Shown piece by piece: positions 13,601-23,875 of a stretch of DNA of 64,000 nt; position 1 is the first letter of the stretch; each line of letters starts with the position of its first letter. The stretch covers positions 30,189,681-30,253,680 of the forward strand of contig OX421965.1 of the NCBI GenBank assembly GCA_949128115.1, in the 5' to 3' direction. The notes under the pieces are model-generated. The model saw nothing but the letters and a program-made list of their open reading frames with translations, had not been told where the DNA came from and did no database searches. The position numbers and the translations under genes were made by a program. Source of the DNA: Anaspis maculata (Eukaryota > Arthropoda > Insecta > Coleoptera > Scraptiidae).

Positions 13601-15856
13601 ATAGCACCCGTTGTACTCAAGGCCAAGCTATTGATGCAACTTTTATGGGCTGATAAGAATTTGGGCTGGGATGACGAGGTTTCGGCAGGTATACGAGATT
13701 CCTGGAAGCAATTTGCAGAAAGTTTGCATTGTTTGAATGATCTTTCTATACCACGTCACGCTGTGATATCAAATCCGATTGCGATTGATATTTGTTCCTT
13801 TGCGGATGCTTCCATAAAGGCCTTTGGCGCTTGCATTTATCTCAGAGCAAGTGATTCCCTCGGAAATTTCCAGTCCAGATTATTGTCATCAAAATCACGA
13901 GTCGCTCCAGTAAAGGTAATTTACTTACCACGATTAGAGCTATGCGGTGCTCTTTTATCTGTACAGCTAATGCTGACAGTGCAGAACTCCTTGAGAATCC
14001 CGATAGCGAACCGGTACTTGTTTTCTGATTCCACCATTGTTTTGCATTGGATTGCATCGCCAGCCAACGTTTGGCAAACATATGTGTCAAATCGTGTCGG
14101 CGAGATCCAAAGAAACACGAATAAAGATCAATGGCATCACGTAAACACCCGTGAAAACCCGGCCGATTATGTGAGCCGCGGTTTAGAAGCCCATCAATTA
14201 GATGGAAACGCGCTCTGGTTCAATGGGCCAAAGTGGCTTTCAAAGAACACGGAAGAATGGAATTCCACCCCGCTAACTCAAATGAGTTGCCGCGATGGAC
14301 CTGAGGAACTCGCGGAAAAACGCAAGACAGTTCTTGCCGTGACGGTCCCTCCAACATTTGAAGTTTTAGAGAGATTCTCTTCCTTTGATAAACTGCAACG
14401 TGTAATCGCACATTGTTTGAGGTTCATAAACAACGCAAGAACTAAGTCCGATTCCAGAATGGTGGGACACTTGACCGTCAAAGAACTGAGAAATGCCCAT
14501 GATCGCATAATAAAACACATTCAAAATCGCGAATTCCATTCAGACCTTGCTAATTTGAACCAAGCTCGCAATTTAGCCAGAGGAAGCAAATTGACTTCCT
14601 TAGATCCGTTCATAGGAGATGACGGAATCTTGAGAGTTGGCGGTAGAATCAGGCACGCTGATATGTCGTACGATAGAAAATTCCCGATAATACTTCCGAA
14701 ACATCATGTAACGGAACTTTTAATCCGAAAGGAACACGTGTCAAATTTGCACGCTGGGGCACAATCAACTCTATCTTCATTGAGAGCAAAATATTGGCCG
14801 CTTTCAGGTAGAAGTTCCGTAAGGAAAATAACACGCAATTGCGTGAGGTGTTTTCGAGTAACACCTCGAACAATAAACCCTAAAATGGGCGATCTACCCA
14901 AAGCGAGGATCCAACCCGCAGGTAGAGCTTTTGCGAACACGGGCCTCGATTACTTCGACCCTTTGTTCGTTAAACAGGGTAGCTACCGCTCTGCCAAACT
15001 GGTAAAAGCGTACGGGGCATTGTTCGTATGCATGGCAACAAAGGCCGTTCATTTAGAATTAGTTGGCGACCTTTCTTCGGCTTCCTTTTTGAACGCGTTT
15101 CGTAGATTCATTTCCCGAAGAGGAAACGTCGCGAAAATTTTCTGCGATAATGCCACGAATTTTGCACGAGGCGACAAAGATCTCAGAGAAGCCGCCAGTA
15201 TTGTTAAAAATTCGAAATTTCGCGAAGAATTTCAACATCATTTTGAGAACACGGAATTCAAGTTCATTCCGCCCCGTTCCCCGAATTTTGGCGGTTTGTG
15301 GGAACGTTTGATTAGAGCAGTCAAGATTCACATTAAGAGGGTTTTAGGGAACTCACAGCTGACTTTTGAGGAGATGAGTACCTTGCTGTGTCGTATAGAG
15401 AGCATCCTTAATTCCCGTCCTCTAACTCCATTGTCCGATGACGCCCACGATTTCCAAGTTCTCACACCCGGCCACTTCCTCGTATTTGAGTCCCTCACTG
15501 CACCAGTCGAGCCTGACCACCTGGAGATTCCTGAGAATCGTTTGGACCGCTGGCAACGGATCGAGCAGCTGAGGCAGCATTTCTGGCGCCGCTGGCACCG
15601 TGAAGTCCTTTCACAAATGCAGACGCGCGCTAAGTGGCGTAATTCTCCAGCGGACCAAGTTCGTCCAGGGGCCATGGTGCTAATTGCCGAAGATGGCATT
15701 CCTCCATTGATGTGGAAATTGGGCCGTGTTGTCACCCTACATTTGGGCGCCGATAAAGTCGCTCGCGTGGCTACAATTCAAACAGCCAGCGGCGGTACCA
15801 TCAAAAGAAGTACCCGCAAGATTTGCGTACTTCCCATCGAAGAATCAAGGGACTAA
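10661..15856 (+). CDS. BEL/Pao gag-pol polyprotein, 1731 aa, intact
   Basis: Encodes the capsid and enzymes that package, copy and integrate the element. The N-terminal 330 residues are gag of the DUF1759 type. Three zinc knuckles follow at about 339-410 (CYLCKKPHSIDFC, CKNCLRKNHATTDC, CSECNESGH). The aspartic protease motif is LLDPGSQMNF around Asp457, where most retroviral-type proteases have DSG or DTG. The reverse transcriptase has FTADIKHMYRQI and the catalytic YVDD at 871-874. RNase H has FADAS (Asp1049) and FSDST. The integrase has an H...CxxC zinc region and a catalytic triad at Asp1430, Asp1496 and Glu1548 (DYFDP, FCDNATNF, GGLWERL). The C-terminal domain is complete. No frameshift separates gag from pol. 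The first in-frame ATG is used. Length and order match the family. Confidence 0.96.
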   Translation: MSLRQLVQSRGTIRGKLTRIMSFNERCDANTPLEEIEERLAMLPVILKQYEDTQNSILSTDEVTEAAVIAEHERLHEVFENDWYKVKAALNERKGSRIRVIQPVPSQINANNQHYNVKLPEINLVEFSGVYAKWLPFHNSFNSLIHENSNLSSCSKFHYLKSALKGDALKAIEAIEISDANYIVAWNLLKRRFQNKRLIVNDHVRSILNIAEVRKASATALYALLNYLKCHREGLKSFNIPVDEWNAIIVPIMSKKFDYETLRQWENTLDDEVPTQDALVAFLEKRCRFLEALSDANSTPKGIPPFAPNTHHPKIANNSNFSRFKSSHVATAQRDKFQCYLCKKPHSIDFCPEFLRLSIGDRVKKANSMLLCKNCLRKNHATTDCRSRAKCSECNESGHNYLLHEAHKNTSVSATSESSENVTTHCFADANETVLSTAVVLVANNKGQWISGRALLDPGSQMNFASAAFIRKLELKTAAANLRISGISGVNSEANRMTRVKFRSRVEEFEAMMSCCVVEKITQNLPRVPLGNVGEISPEFPLADPTFFETSAIDLLIGAELFWQLLLDKRIKIGDPSLFLTHTRVGWVVGGATSLKGSTKSAVATCNHAVTSLQDEQLNTTLTRFWEQEEIPHKQNIWTAEEIACEEHFVKNYRRNDEGRFVVRLPFKNEQTIWSNSSELALRRFNLLEKRFSRNHQLKSQYSAVIQEYLDLGHMELVPEVEINNERSYYLPHHAVFKSLSENSVKTRVVFDGTAGGNSDYLSLNKNLMVGPVIQDDLLSIQLRFRSREYVFTADIKHMYRQILVDQRDTDFQRIFWRFHEDEPIKIYRLNRVTFGLSSSSYLAVRCIQQLARDVEDKYPDASLVIQRDAYVDDIIVASSNLQEAVNLQNAIKEIFAQGGFELAKWSSNHPVLLANAAPDDVGASVVNLNKSGISKTLGVFWDRNSDSLLFKTTPIDTSGPITKRKILSRIAALYDPMGLIAPVVLKAKLLMQLLWADKNLGWDDEVSAGIRDSWKQFAESLHCLNDLSIPRHAVISNPIAIDICSFADASIKAFGACIYLRASDSLGNFQSRLLSSKSRVAPVKVIYLPRLELCGALLSVQLMLTVQNSLRIPIANRYLFSDSTIVLHWIASPANVWQTYVSNRVGEIQRNTNKDQWHHVNTRENPADYVSRGLEAHQLDGNALWFNGPKWLSKNTEEWNSTPLTQMSCRDGPEELAEKRKTVLAVTVPPTFEVLERFSSFDKLQRVIAHCLRFINNARTKSDSRMVGHLTVKELRNAHDRIIKHIQNREFHSDLANLNQARNLARGSKLTSLDPFIGDDGILRVGGRIRHADMSYDRKFPIILPKHHVTELLIRKEHVSNLHAGAQSTLSSLRAKYWPLSGRSSVRKITRNCVRCFRVTPRTINPKMGDLPKARIQPAGRAFANTGLDYFDPLFVKQGSYRSAKLVKAYGALFVCMATKAVHLELVGDLSSASFLNAFRRFISRRGNVAKIFCDNATNFARGDKDLREAASIVKNSKFREEFQHHFENTEFKFIPPRSPNFGGLWERLIRAVKIHIKRVLGNSQLTFEEMSTLLCRIESILNSRPLTPLSDDAHDFQVLTPGHFLVFESLTAPVEPDHLEIPENRLDRWQRIEQLRQHFWRRWHREVLSQMQTRAKWRNSPADQVRPGAMVLIAEDGIPPLMWKLGRVVTLHLGADKVARVATIQTASGGTIKRSTRKICVLPIEESRD

Positions 15857-16172
15857 TTGAGTGCTACCGTGATCAAGTGGTGACAAAGAACTGACAAAGT
15901 ATCAAAGTGCTAAAGTGTAAAACTGATTCCGCGCTTTTCTAAACTGAAGATTCACAAATATTTCGTTTATTATATTTTTGATATGATTACCTTTATTCTT
16001 GTTCATATTTAATTACCATATCACTGCAACTGTTTGATTTATTACTACTTTTGATATTTTCCCCTGTTTCTAAATAATACTAAGATATACTCTGTTGCAT
16101 TTACAATAATTGATTACCGAAGTGTTATTTATACCTACATAAGTATTTTAAGTTCAATATTGACATTCCGTC

Positions 16173-16185
16173 AAAGGTGGGAGCA
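16173..16185 (+). promoter_or_regulatory. Polypurine tract
   Basis: The tract AAAGGTGGGAGCA abuts the TG of the 3' LTR. In LTR elements this purine-rich RNA survives RNase H and primes the second DNA strand. Confidence 0.8.
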
Positions 16186-16437
16186 TGTTAAGTGCATATG
16201 TCCTTATCTAAGTAGATTGTATAATATGAGCTGAGCACCCCCACTGCCCTTCCAGGTAGCTTGGGCGAACCCCTCACGGGATCTTACTGTATTCGCAATG
16301 CTTTGTGTGTGCTGTGCACCGCAGACGAAAGATAACCACTCACCAGGCAAGATGTGCCCTTCTGCTAATAAATTGTTATTCAGTTGTTACTATACCAATC
16401 GAAGAGTTTGATTAACCCCCCCGTGGGTGAACCCACA
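16186..16437 (+). repeat. 3' LTR of the BEL/Pao element
   Basis: 252 bp, reads identical to the 5' LTR at 9935-10186, and is followed at once by the CTGAC target duplicate. Confidence 0.95.
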
Positions 16438-16442
16438 CTGAC

Positions 16443-17994
16443 ACTACCCGTACCTATATCCCATTTCCTCTGCACACGCCCTTTCGACCACAATACCCTC
16501 GTTTCTGCTAATGACCATAATAAAGTAGAGATGGACATAATTATAAAGAAATGACACGGAGAAAGGTGTTAACTGCTGAATTTCGATAATTTTTCACACT
16601 ACTGCTGACGGCTTAATGACATAATTACATGGGGCTTTGCTAGAATCGTGACGGATGGTGGCGGCCATCAGACGCTCCGATTCACACGTATTTCTTTTGA
16701 TCATCTCATTCGGCCCCAAATTTGACGACAATAACTTTTTTTTTAGTTAATTATAAGCTTGTGCAAATGTTATGAAATGTTTTGATTGAGTGATTGTCGG
16801 CCATAAAATTGGCTGAATGGAGAGGGAGGTGCGCCGTAATTCTCTACATATAAATATTTGTACAGGGGCGGGTCGTTCACGTGCCGTGAAAGTGCGGGCA
16901 CGTGTCTTTAAATTTTGCCACAAATACAGTCACTGATTGCCGGGATGCAGGCAATTGTTAACGGCAGGGTGCCAAAAAAAGGGGAACATGCTAATTACCA
17001 TGTTTAGCCAGCTCGAGAATAATGCCGCAAAATATTCTTCTATACAAAGTAGTTATCTACCTGCCTGTCTTTGAGGCGCAAAATTCGGTATAGGGTAAAA
17101 AAAAAACAGCGCAAAGCCTAAAAGCTGCTTTCAGTGCATACGCTTCCATACACACGCACACTCTTCTATGCCTATACTCTCTTCGGTTTGGAAATAAAAA
17201 TAGCGCCCATGTATATACCAAACACGACCCACCACATCGCATTAGGGCGCACCTTTTTACGGGAGCTTTTTAAAAATGTATAAAGGTTGAAGCGCGAGCT
17301 TTATCAGACTTAAAAGCTTTAAGCTCAGTGGCCAATTACTGCGCTAAAAAGCCTTGCATATATGATGGCCGCTAATACTACTACTCTTGCAAAAAGCTCG
17401 CGTTCCTGTGTTGTAATAAACAAATTTTACGTATAGCCATGTAAGGCTAATGGCGAACGTGCGCGAAATTATTTATTATTTAGAGCGTACAGAGACGCAT
17501 AGATGCACCATATTATAATAATATGCATGTGCGGACGCTACACGGCATGAAGTTTAATAAAAATAAAAGAAATCAATGAAAAATTCTAGCAAAAATAATT
17601 ACATTTTCTAAGACTTCCTTATTGGTCTGCTAAAGTTCAACTGACAGATCACAGTCAGCATCACCAACCAGGACCAGGCGATCAATGAGTACAAAACAAT
17701 GAGTAATCATCTTGGTGCAGGATGTATGGCAAACGGGATGAAATTCCTGTCCACATTTCGCGAATGAACATTTTACTTTCAGGGCAACGATAGTTCTATA
17801 GTGGAACCAGAAGTAGTTGCGAAAACGTTCATAAGGCTTTTCCTGAACTTTTCCGAGAATATAAAACTTAAAGCCTGACTTGCTACGAGAGCACAAAAAG
17901 CCTGGACTTCAGTACAAAGGGCCCTCGAGAATCTATAATGAATTTTGATAACAATGCTTTCGGATATACTCTCAGTTTAAGAAAAATTAGAGCC
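16443..17994. other. Unrecognised intergenic DNA
   Basis: No gene, RNA or complete repeat recognised. ORFs are short, with low-complexity flanks. Base composition is somewhat more balanced than in the repeat-filled neighbours, so this may be older unique DNA. Confidence 0.4.
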
Positions 17995-17995
17995 G

Positions 17996-18077
17996 TTCAC
18001 ACGGAGTGTATCGATTTGGTGTGCTTTCACGGTGATAAGAGAGCCAAATTCATAAAATCGGTACACTCCGTGTGAAA
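17996..18077. repeat. Short hairpin (TTCACACGGAGTGTA arms)
   Basis: TTCACACGGAGTGTATCGATTT at the left is complementary to AAAATCGGTACACTCCGTGTGAA at the right, around a 35-base centre. It may be a very short MITE. It directly abuts the larger foldback at 18078. Confidence 0.6.
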
Positions 18078-19228
18078 GGACCCCGCACAATTCCTATGGA
18101 AAATGGCTCCCGGTTAAATTCTCTGAATTTTTGATATGTTGTAGCTCATGTGATACTAATCAAATGCCGTGAACCCCAAACTCAAATAATGGACAGTTTT
18201 TTACCCACAGGGGGTTGAAGTTGGAGGTTTTGACGGCTTAAAAATGATATTCTGACGTAAATAAAAGCTTTCTATTTGGTTTCTCTTCAAGTTGTGTTTC
18301 ATGCTGAATGTATTTATTTGACAGAAAAATATCAACCCCCTCCTCCACCCCCATCCCCTATCCAGCACCACAAAATTCGAGATTACTCTCAAAAGCTATG
18401 CAGATAGCTTCTGTGATTTAAATTATGAATTTTGACATAAAAATTATTTTCCACCCCTAATGTTGAGGTGCCAATTTTCCAATTTTCCTCGGTTAATTTC
18501 GCTGAATTTTTGGTATTGTGTACTACTAATTCTGCTGAACAAAAAGTTCTCATGCTAAAACTTATTCCTATGGACAGTTTTTGATCTACAGGGGACTGAA
18601 CTTAAAGATTTGAGAGCATAAATATTGAACTTCAGTCCCCTGCAGAACAAAAACTGTTCATAGGAATAAGTTTTGGTATCAGAACTTTTTGTTCAGCAGA
18701 GTTAGAGGTACACAATACCAAAAATTCAGCCAAATTAACCGAGGAAAATTGGAAAATTGGCACCCCAACATTAGGGGTGGAAAATAACTTTCATGTCAAA
18801 ATTCATAATTTATGTAATGTAATGTAATGGAATGTAATGTTTATTAATGTTTCACATAAAGAAAATGTTTACACAAGTCCACATTTAAATCACAGAAGCC
18901 ATCCGCATGGCTTTTGGGAGTAATCTCGAATTTTATGATGGTAGATAGGGGTTGGGAGTGGAAGAGGGGGTTGATATTTTTCTGTCAAATTAATACATTT
19001 AGCATGAAACACAACTTGAAGAGGAACCAAATAAAAAGCTTTTATTAACGTCATAATATCATTTTGAAGCCGTCAAAACCTCCAACTTCAACCCCCTGTG
19101 GATAAAAAACTGTCCATTATTTGAGTTTGGGGCTCACGGGATGTGATTAGTATCTCATGAGCTACAACATATCAAAATTTCAGAGAATTTAACCGGGAGC
19201 CATTTTCCATAAGAATCGTGCGGGGTCC
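18078..19228. mobile_element. Long foldback element (about 1.15 kb)
   Basis: Two arms of about 540 bp are inverted copies around a centre near 18,625. The outer ends read GGACCCCGCAC and its complement. Internal landmarks repeat in reverse order (for example ccaattttccaattttcc, and the acagggggttgaa phrase). No coding capacity. The right arm carries a separate 70-bp insertion (18813-18882). No clear target duplication was found, so the superfamily is open. Confidence 0.75.
18813..18882 (-). mobile_element. Small retroelement 3' end with (AATGT)-type tail
   Basis: Seventy bases present only in the right arm of the foldback, flanked by ATTTA duplicates (18808-18812 and 18883-18887). It starts with TGTAATG units, which on the minus strand form a pentanucleotide tail. 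That fits the tip of a LINE or SINE inserted in the minus direction. Confidence 0.55.
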
Positions 19229-19712
19229 TATGTACTGTCTAATTTTTTATTGAAACTGACTGTACCTCTCGAGGTACCCTCTACCTCTGCATATCCTGAA
19301 GAAATTATTTCTATCTTACAGTATTGTACGGTGACTCTATCGAGGACTCCATCAAGTACTCGTATACATTTGTCTTCAGTCCAGTGATTAAAGTGAGCTA
19401 CTGAGTACTATCCATCGATTCTCTTCTCGGATCCCTCGTGTTGTGATTCAAGTCCAGGCTAAGATAGAAAGAGTCATTAGGTATATTGCTTAAAATGTAG
19501 ACAGGAAAGATCAACCTAAAAATAAGGTCGAGAATAAGGTGCTAAACACAGGTCAGCAATCGAAATGGGGCACCCAAAAATATGAATTCAATCAGTTATT
19601 CAAATGGAAATATCTGCGGGAACAGTAACCGATTTCAAAACTTATTACGATTTCAGGTAAGACAAAAAATCAAATCCGAAGTGTCGCAATGGAAGCACCC
19701 ACCCTTTGGCCA

Positions 19713-20270
19713 AGGGGTTTCTGATGCGACTAAAAAAGTTGTTGACGGGAATCGGTTTTATTTTATTTTCTTCGTCAAGTAGAAACTCTTCCAAAAAGAA
19801 AATGTATGGGCATTGCTATCAAATTTTGAAAATTTTCGAGAAAAATTGAAAATTTTTGTTTTTGATTTTTGAAAATTCAAAATCCAGATAGCATCGACAA
19901 TGCATCTTCCTTCAAGGAAGTCGCATGTCAAATTTGAACTTTTCATTTTCAAAAAAAAAGGTACCAAAAATGATTTCTACTAGACATGGAAAAGTTAATT
20001 AGTAGAAATCATTTTTGATACCTTTTTTTTGAAAATATAAAGTTCAAATTTGGCATGCGATTTCCTTGAAGAAAGATGCATTGTCGATGCTATCTGGTTT
20101 TTGAATTTTCAGAAATCAAAATCAAAAAATTTTCAAATTTTTTTGGAAATTTTCAAAATTTGATAGCAATGCCCGTACATTTTCTTCTTAGAAGAGTTTC
20201 TATTTGATGAAGAAAATAAAATAAAACCGATTCCCGCCAACAACTTTTTTAGTTGCATTAGAAACCCCTC
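19713..20270. mobile_element. Foldback element (about 560 bp)
   Basis: Inverted arms of about 265 bp meet near 19,990. The left begins AGGGGTTTCTGATGCGACTA and the right ends with the complement of GAGGGGTTTCTAATGCAACT. Non-coding. ORFs inside it are low-complexity. Confidence 0.75.
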
Positions 20271-20408
20271 AACAATAAACCCTGGCGGCAGCTGCAATCG
20301 CACCTGATTTAATTTGCCCAATAATTCTAATTGAAAAATTATCGGAGTAGAAAAAAAAACAGCAAGCTAAAATTTGTGAATATGTTTTGTGAAAATACAA
20401 GTGATTAC

Positions 20409-20508
20409 CTCTCTCGGTTCCTTCAATAAGCCATTTGCCCCAATTTTGCTCCGAGGCGATTTTGGTCTCCAGACGACGTCTGCATTTTCCGCGGCACTCG
20501 AATCGCAT
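20409..20508 (-). other. Possible 5' coding exon of an unidentified gene
   Basis: On the minus strand an ATG at 20508 opens 33 codons of balanced composition (MRFECRGKCRRRLETKIASE at the start) and runs into a good splice donor, GAGAG|GTAATC, at 20408. Codon use looks more protein-like than the surrounding ORFs. No downstream exon was recognised and the protein is not known to me. It could be chance. Confidence 0.2.
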
Positions 20509-20529
20509 TTCGACGCTTGACACGCTCAA

Positions 20530-22919
20530 TTTTCACAGAAACACTGCCCAACTTCCGGCAAAATTTGACACGTCTGTGTCATTTGTTTTTTGACATCTGT
20601 TTGGCGTATGAGTGGCATCCTCCGATGGTTAATCTCCACTCCAATACAAACTTGAAGCACAACAAAAATATTTTGCCTTTACGCCTCTAAATACATGAGC
20701 CAATTTCAATTTCGACGATTTAGGATATGTTTCAGACTTGAAAACTCGAAGTCGTTGCTCTAAAAAAACGTGGCATGCACAGACTTTTTGGTCGGCCTGT
20801 TCCCGCCAGAAGCACGCGCCGAGCCCTGAAGAATTATTGACGAAATAAGAAATATACTTCTAAAAAGTTCAATAATCCAAATTTCAAGGAGCCCAGCCGT
20901 TTAAAGTTGCGTACTGGACCGAAATAATTGTAATTTACCTCCAATTTGCCGAGCCAATTTCACACAAGGTGAGCGGCAATAAGCCTACAATGCTGAACTG
21001 GAAAATTTGCTCGCCGGGTCACTCAAATCACACTTTCGCTGGAAGGCCTAAATACAATAAACTTGTAGCAGAACAAAAATATTTTGCCTATACGCCTAAA
21101 ACAATGGCGTAACTGGAAGTGTCCAATGGGCGGGGGGGTCGCGACTGAAAAATATGCAAGAACGCGAGAGAAGCGAACAAGAAATAAGCGTCGCATTCGA
21201 AAATTTTTCTGGATATTCGATGGCTCATGGGGGGGGCTTTGACCCCGAAACCTCCCTCTAGTTACGCCACTGGCCTAATAGCACGGGTACTCATATCTTC
21301 GACGATACTCTCACCTTCTGATAAAATGTGTCAATGCCCAGCAGCAGGACAGCGGGGTGTACTAACAACAGCCACAGCGATATTTCTGTTCTTAAGAGAG
21401 AAGACTCTGGAATGTCGATGGGTGGAGTCGAGGGTGGAGTGCTTCTTTCATAATAATTATAAAGTCCTCCTGCTGCCGTACAAGAAGCAAGGATACAAGG
21501 TCGATCAGCTTATTCTAGCTTCCTGCGACTAGCATTCTACGAGAAGGCTCAAAATAAAATAAAAACTTACGAGCTAGACGAAGCTTTGGCTTAGGGATTA
21601 TGCATTATGCAATATGTGCACAAACACACAATAATCGAATAACCACTGAACTGACACTTTTGACAAAAACAAAACTGTTACCTCCTAACCCCATATCTAA
21701 CGAGTCTACTGTCTTACGAGCTTGAAACTGCCACCAGAACAGAAGTCTTCCCTTCCAGTGCTAGATTCACTATTTATATCAGAAAATGATCGGCTGCAAA
21801 GTTGAAACTGAATTCAAAAGTTGCTCAGAATTGCTTGTAACGTGGCGTCATCTACCGATCTATGGCAAAAGGTTACCTACCATGGATACGTTTTCACTCG
21901 ACGACCTTTCTCTTTCCCAGGTTGAAGGTTGAACCGAAAAGGCAGTAAAGGCGCCCTTGGGCCTTGGTCCTTGATCCCTCCCACGATTTCGCCGTCACTG
22001 TTCTCTGGTACATAATGGTACGCAACAGAAAAATTTTACACTCAACACAACGACAGCTGACAGCTGATCTGAATGTAATGCAATTTCTGAACCTATGTGA
22101 TGTGACTTGTGTGTTGTGTGTGTGGTAGTGGCGAGGGTTGTGGGTTGTGTGAGAGTGTGAGTGTGGCTTCCGTTTATGGTGAACTGTTTTGTTTTGTGAA
22201 TTTAGTTTTTACCCGTGATTTCTATGGAAATGGGGGACAAACTCAAGCCAGCTTTATACTCGATACTCGATTCTCGATTACTCGCAGATTCCAGTTACGT
22301 CGCGGAGAAAGGTGAGAGGTTAACCTACTTTATTATCCTCATTTTTATTTCAAGTGTGCGGGTTGACCATTGACCAAGCATCAATAAGTCGGTGACTTGT
22401 CTTAAGCTGTATTGTTGGTTTCCTTTTTCCCATCAACAACCTATTTTTCGCGACTTTCTTCCCATTTTTTTGTGTATTGTTCCTTCTTTCCTGCAATGAG
22501 CAATATCGGAATGTCGCACGTAGCGGTCGCGGCTAGCTGTCAAACGTTGACAGTTGTGAATGAAACGTCAGTGGGCGATGTTCAAGTGGGAAAATGGAAT
22601 AGTTGACTTGAGTAAATCGCATTCTTCCGTATCTACATCGACTCAAAATTAGGAAGGAGCATAAGGAAGAGAATGGTGGTGAAATCGTAACTGTAAAATG
22701 TGCGGCTTCAGGTCCCCTTTATGACACGGTCACCATGTCGATGTTTTGGAAATCAGATTTGAAAACTTCAAAACTGATCTAGAAACAAAGTCTCTCAAAA
22801 GTCACTTGGAGCTCCGCTGGACGACTATTATTTTCAAGCCGATCTGAACATGAGTCTTCGTTCAAATCCCTTTATGTTTCAAAGAATTCTTTTATTTATG
22901 TAGGACTACCATGGATATG
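20530..22919. other. Unrecognised intergenic DNA
   Basis: No recognised gene or complete repeat. The stretch holds moderately GC-balanced sequence with several short ORFs lacking known motifs, and a TG-rich patch near 22,105-22,165. Confidence 0.4.
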
Positions 22920-23875
22920 TACAGGGTGATCACGCGAGAATTGACCCCCCTGCTGGAGGTTTCCCCTTTGTAAAAATTTGGAAATGAAAAAACTTACAAT
23001 ATATACAAAAAAGTGTCGCAAAAAATGTTTCCTTATGCGACACCCTGTATGTTTTGATTTCGGATCGATACAGTTTTTTATTCTGAATACAAATATATAT
23101 CATAGTTTGAAGTTATCACACTGGGTACAGGGTGATCCCTCCCTACCGAAGGTTGATCACGCGCGAATTCACCCCCCTGCTGGAGGTTTCCTCCTTGAAA
23201 TAATTTGGAAGTGGTGAAAAAACGTGAAAAAGTGAAAAAAGTGAAAAACCTTATCCTGAACAATTTTTTCTGCAGATTTCGAAATTGTTAACTACAATTT
23301 TTCTACAACTTATAATATACAGGGTGTCGCTAAAAATTTTTTGCTTATGCGACACCCTCTTTATTTTGATTTGGAATCGATGCAGTTTTTCATTTTGAAT
23401 ACAAATATCGGAGCGGCGGTGGCCGAGTGGTTCAGGTGTTGGCGCGCCAAGCCAGTCGTACTCTACCGCGCGGGTTCGAATCCCGCCTCGTCCATGGATA
23501 TTTTGTGTTGTCCGATTGTTCCGAGAATTGTTCCAACCTTACTATGCCATATCTGCACCTGTTTGACTACAGCGGTTACAGAAGAAATGGATTTCTGACT
23601 ACAGAGTTGAGTGCTATCAGAGTACTGAGGCCTCACTTAGTTAAAGTAGGCAATTTTTGGGTATGATTCAAACGTGTTCCAAAAACCCACTGAATGTCCC
23701 GTCGACGCTAATAACCTCGTAGTTGATGCGTCGTGAAACATTCAAAAAAAAATGCAAATATCTATCATAGTTTGAAATTATCACACTGAGTACAGGGTGG
23801 TCACGCACGAATATTTCCCTACTAAAGAGTGAGCACGCGAGGATTCACCCCCCTGCTGGAGGTTTCAACTCATAG
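22920..23875 (+). repeat. Left block of an inverted ACAGGGTG repeat cluster
   Basis: Holds three tandem-like modules built from the phrases tacagggtgatcacgcg, cccccctgctggaggtttc and gcgacaccctgtat. The same phrases recur in reverse complement at 26620-27741. The ends ACAGGGTG resemble those of the Tc1-like foldbacks elsewhere in the window. A SINE (23410-23754) sits inside it. No coding sequence. Confidence 0.75.
23410..23754 (+). mobile_element. tRNA-headed SINE with 8-bp target duplication
   Basis: Flanked by CAAATATC duplicates (23402-23409 and 23755-23762). The uninterrupted target is visible in the related module at about 23090. The head is a class II (Leu/Ser type) tRNA relic with a D-arm GTGGCCGAGTGG (box A) and GGGTTCGAATCCC (box B). 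A body of about 250 bp and an A-rich tail follow. Acceptor-stem pairing is broken and position 33 is not T, so it is not a working tRNA gene. A LINE elsewhere must supply its mobility. Confidence 0.8.

Larger units (their letters stand above)
9930..16442 (+). mobile_element. Complete BEL/Pao LTR retrotransposon
   Basis: The 6.5-kb element is bounded by two 252-bp direct repeats that read as identical and by the 5-bp target duplication CTGAC (9930-9934 and 16438-16442). The LTRs start TGTTAAG and end CCCACA. The internal region carries a single uninterrupted gag-pol frame at 10661-15856. A purine-rich tract (AAAGGTGGGAGCA) ends directly at the 3' LTR. Identical LTRs, an exact duplication and an open frame mean a recent insertion that may still be able to move. 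The domain order, with integrase after RNase H, and three zinc knuckles fit BEL/Pao. Confidence 0.97.

Noticed and set aside
23410..23495. Functional tRNA gene (Leu/Ser type)
   Set aside because: The acceptor stem does not pair, the anticodon loop lacks T33, and the segment is inside a target duplication with a SINE body. The tRNA-like parts at 34,551 and 25,050 are rejected for the same kind of reason.
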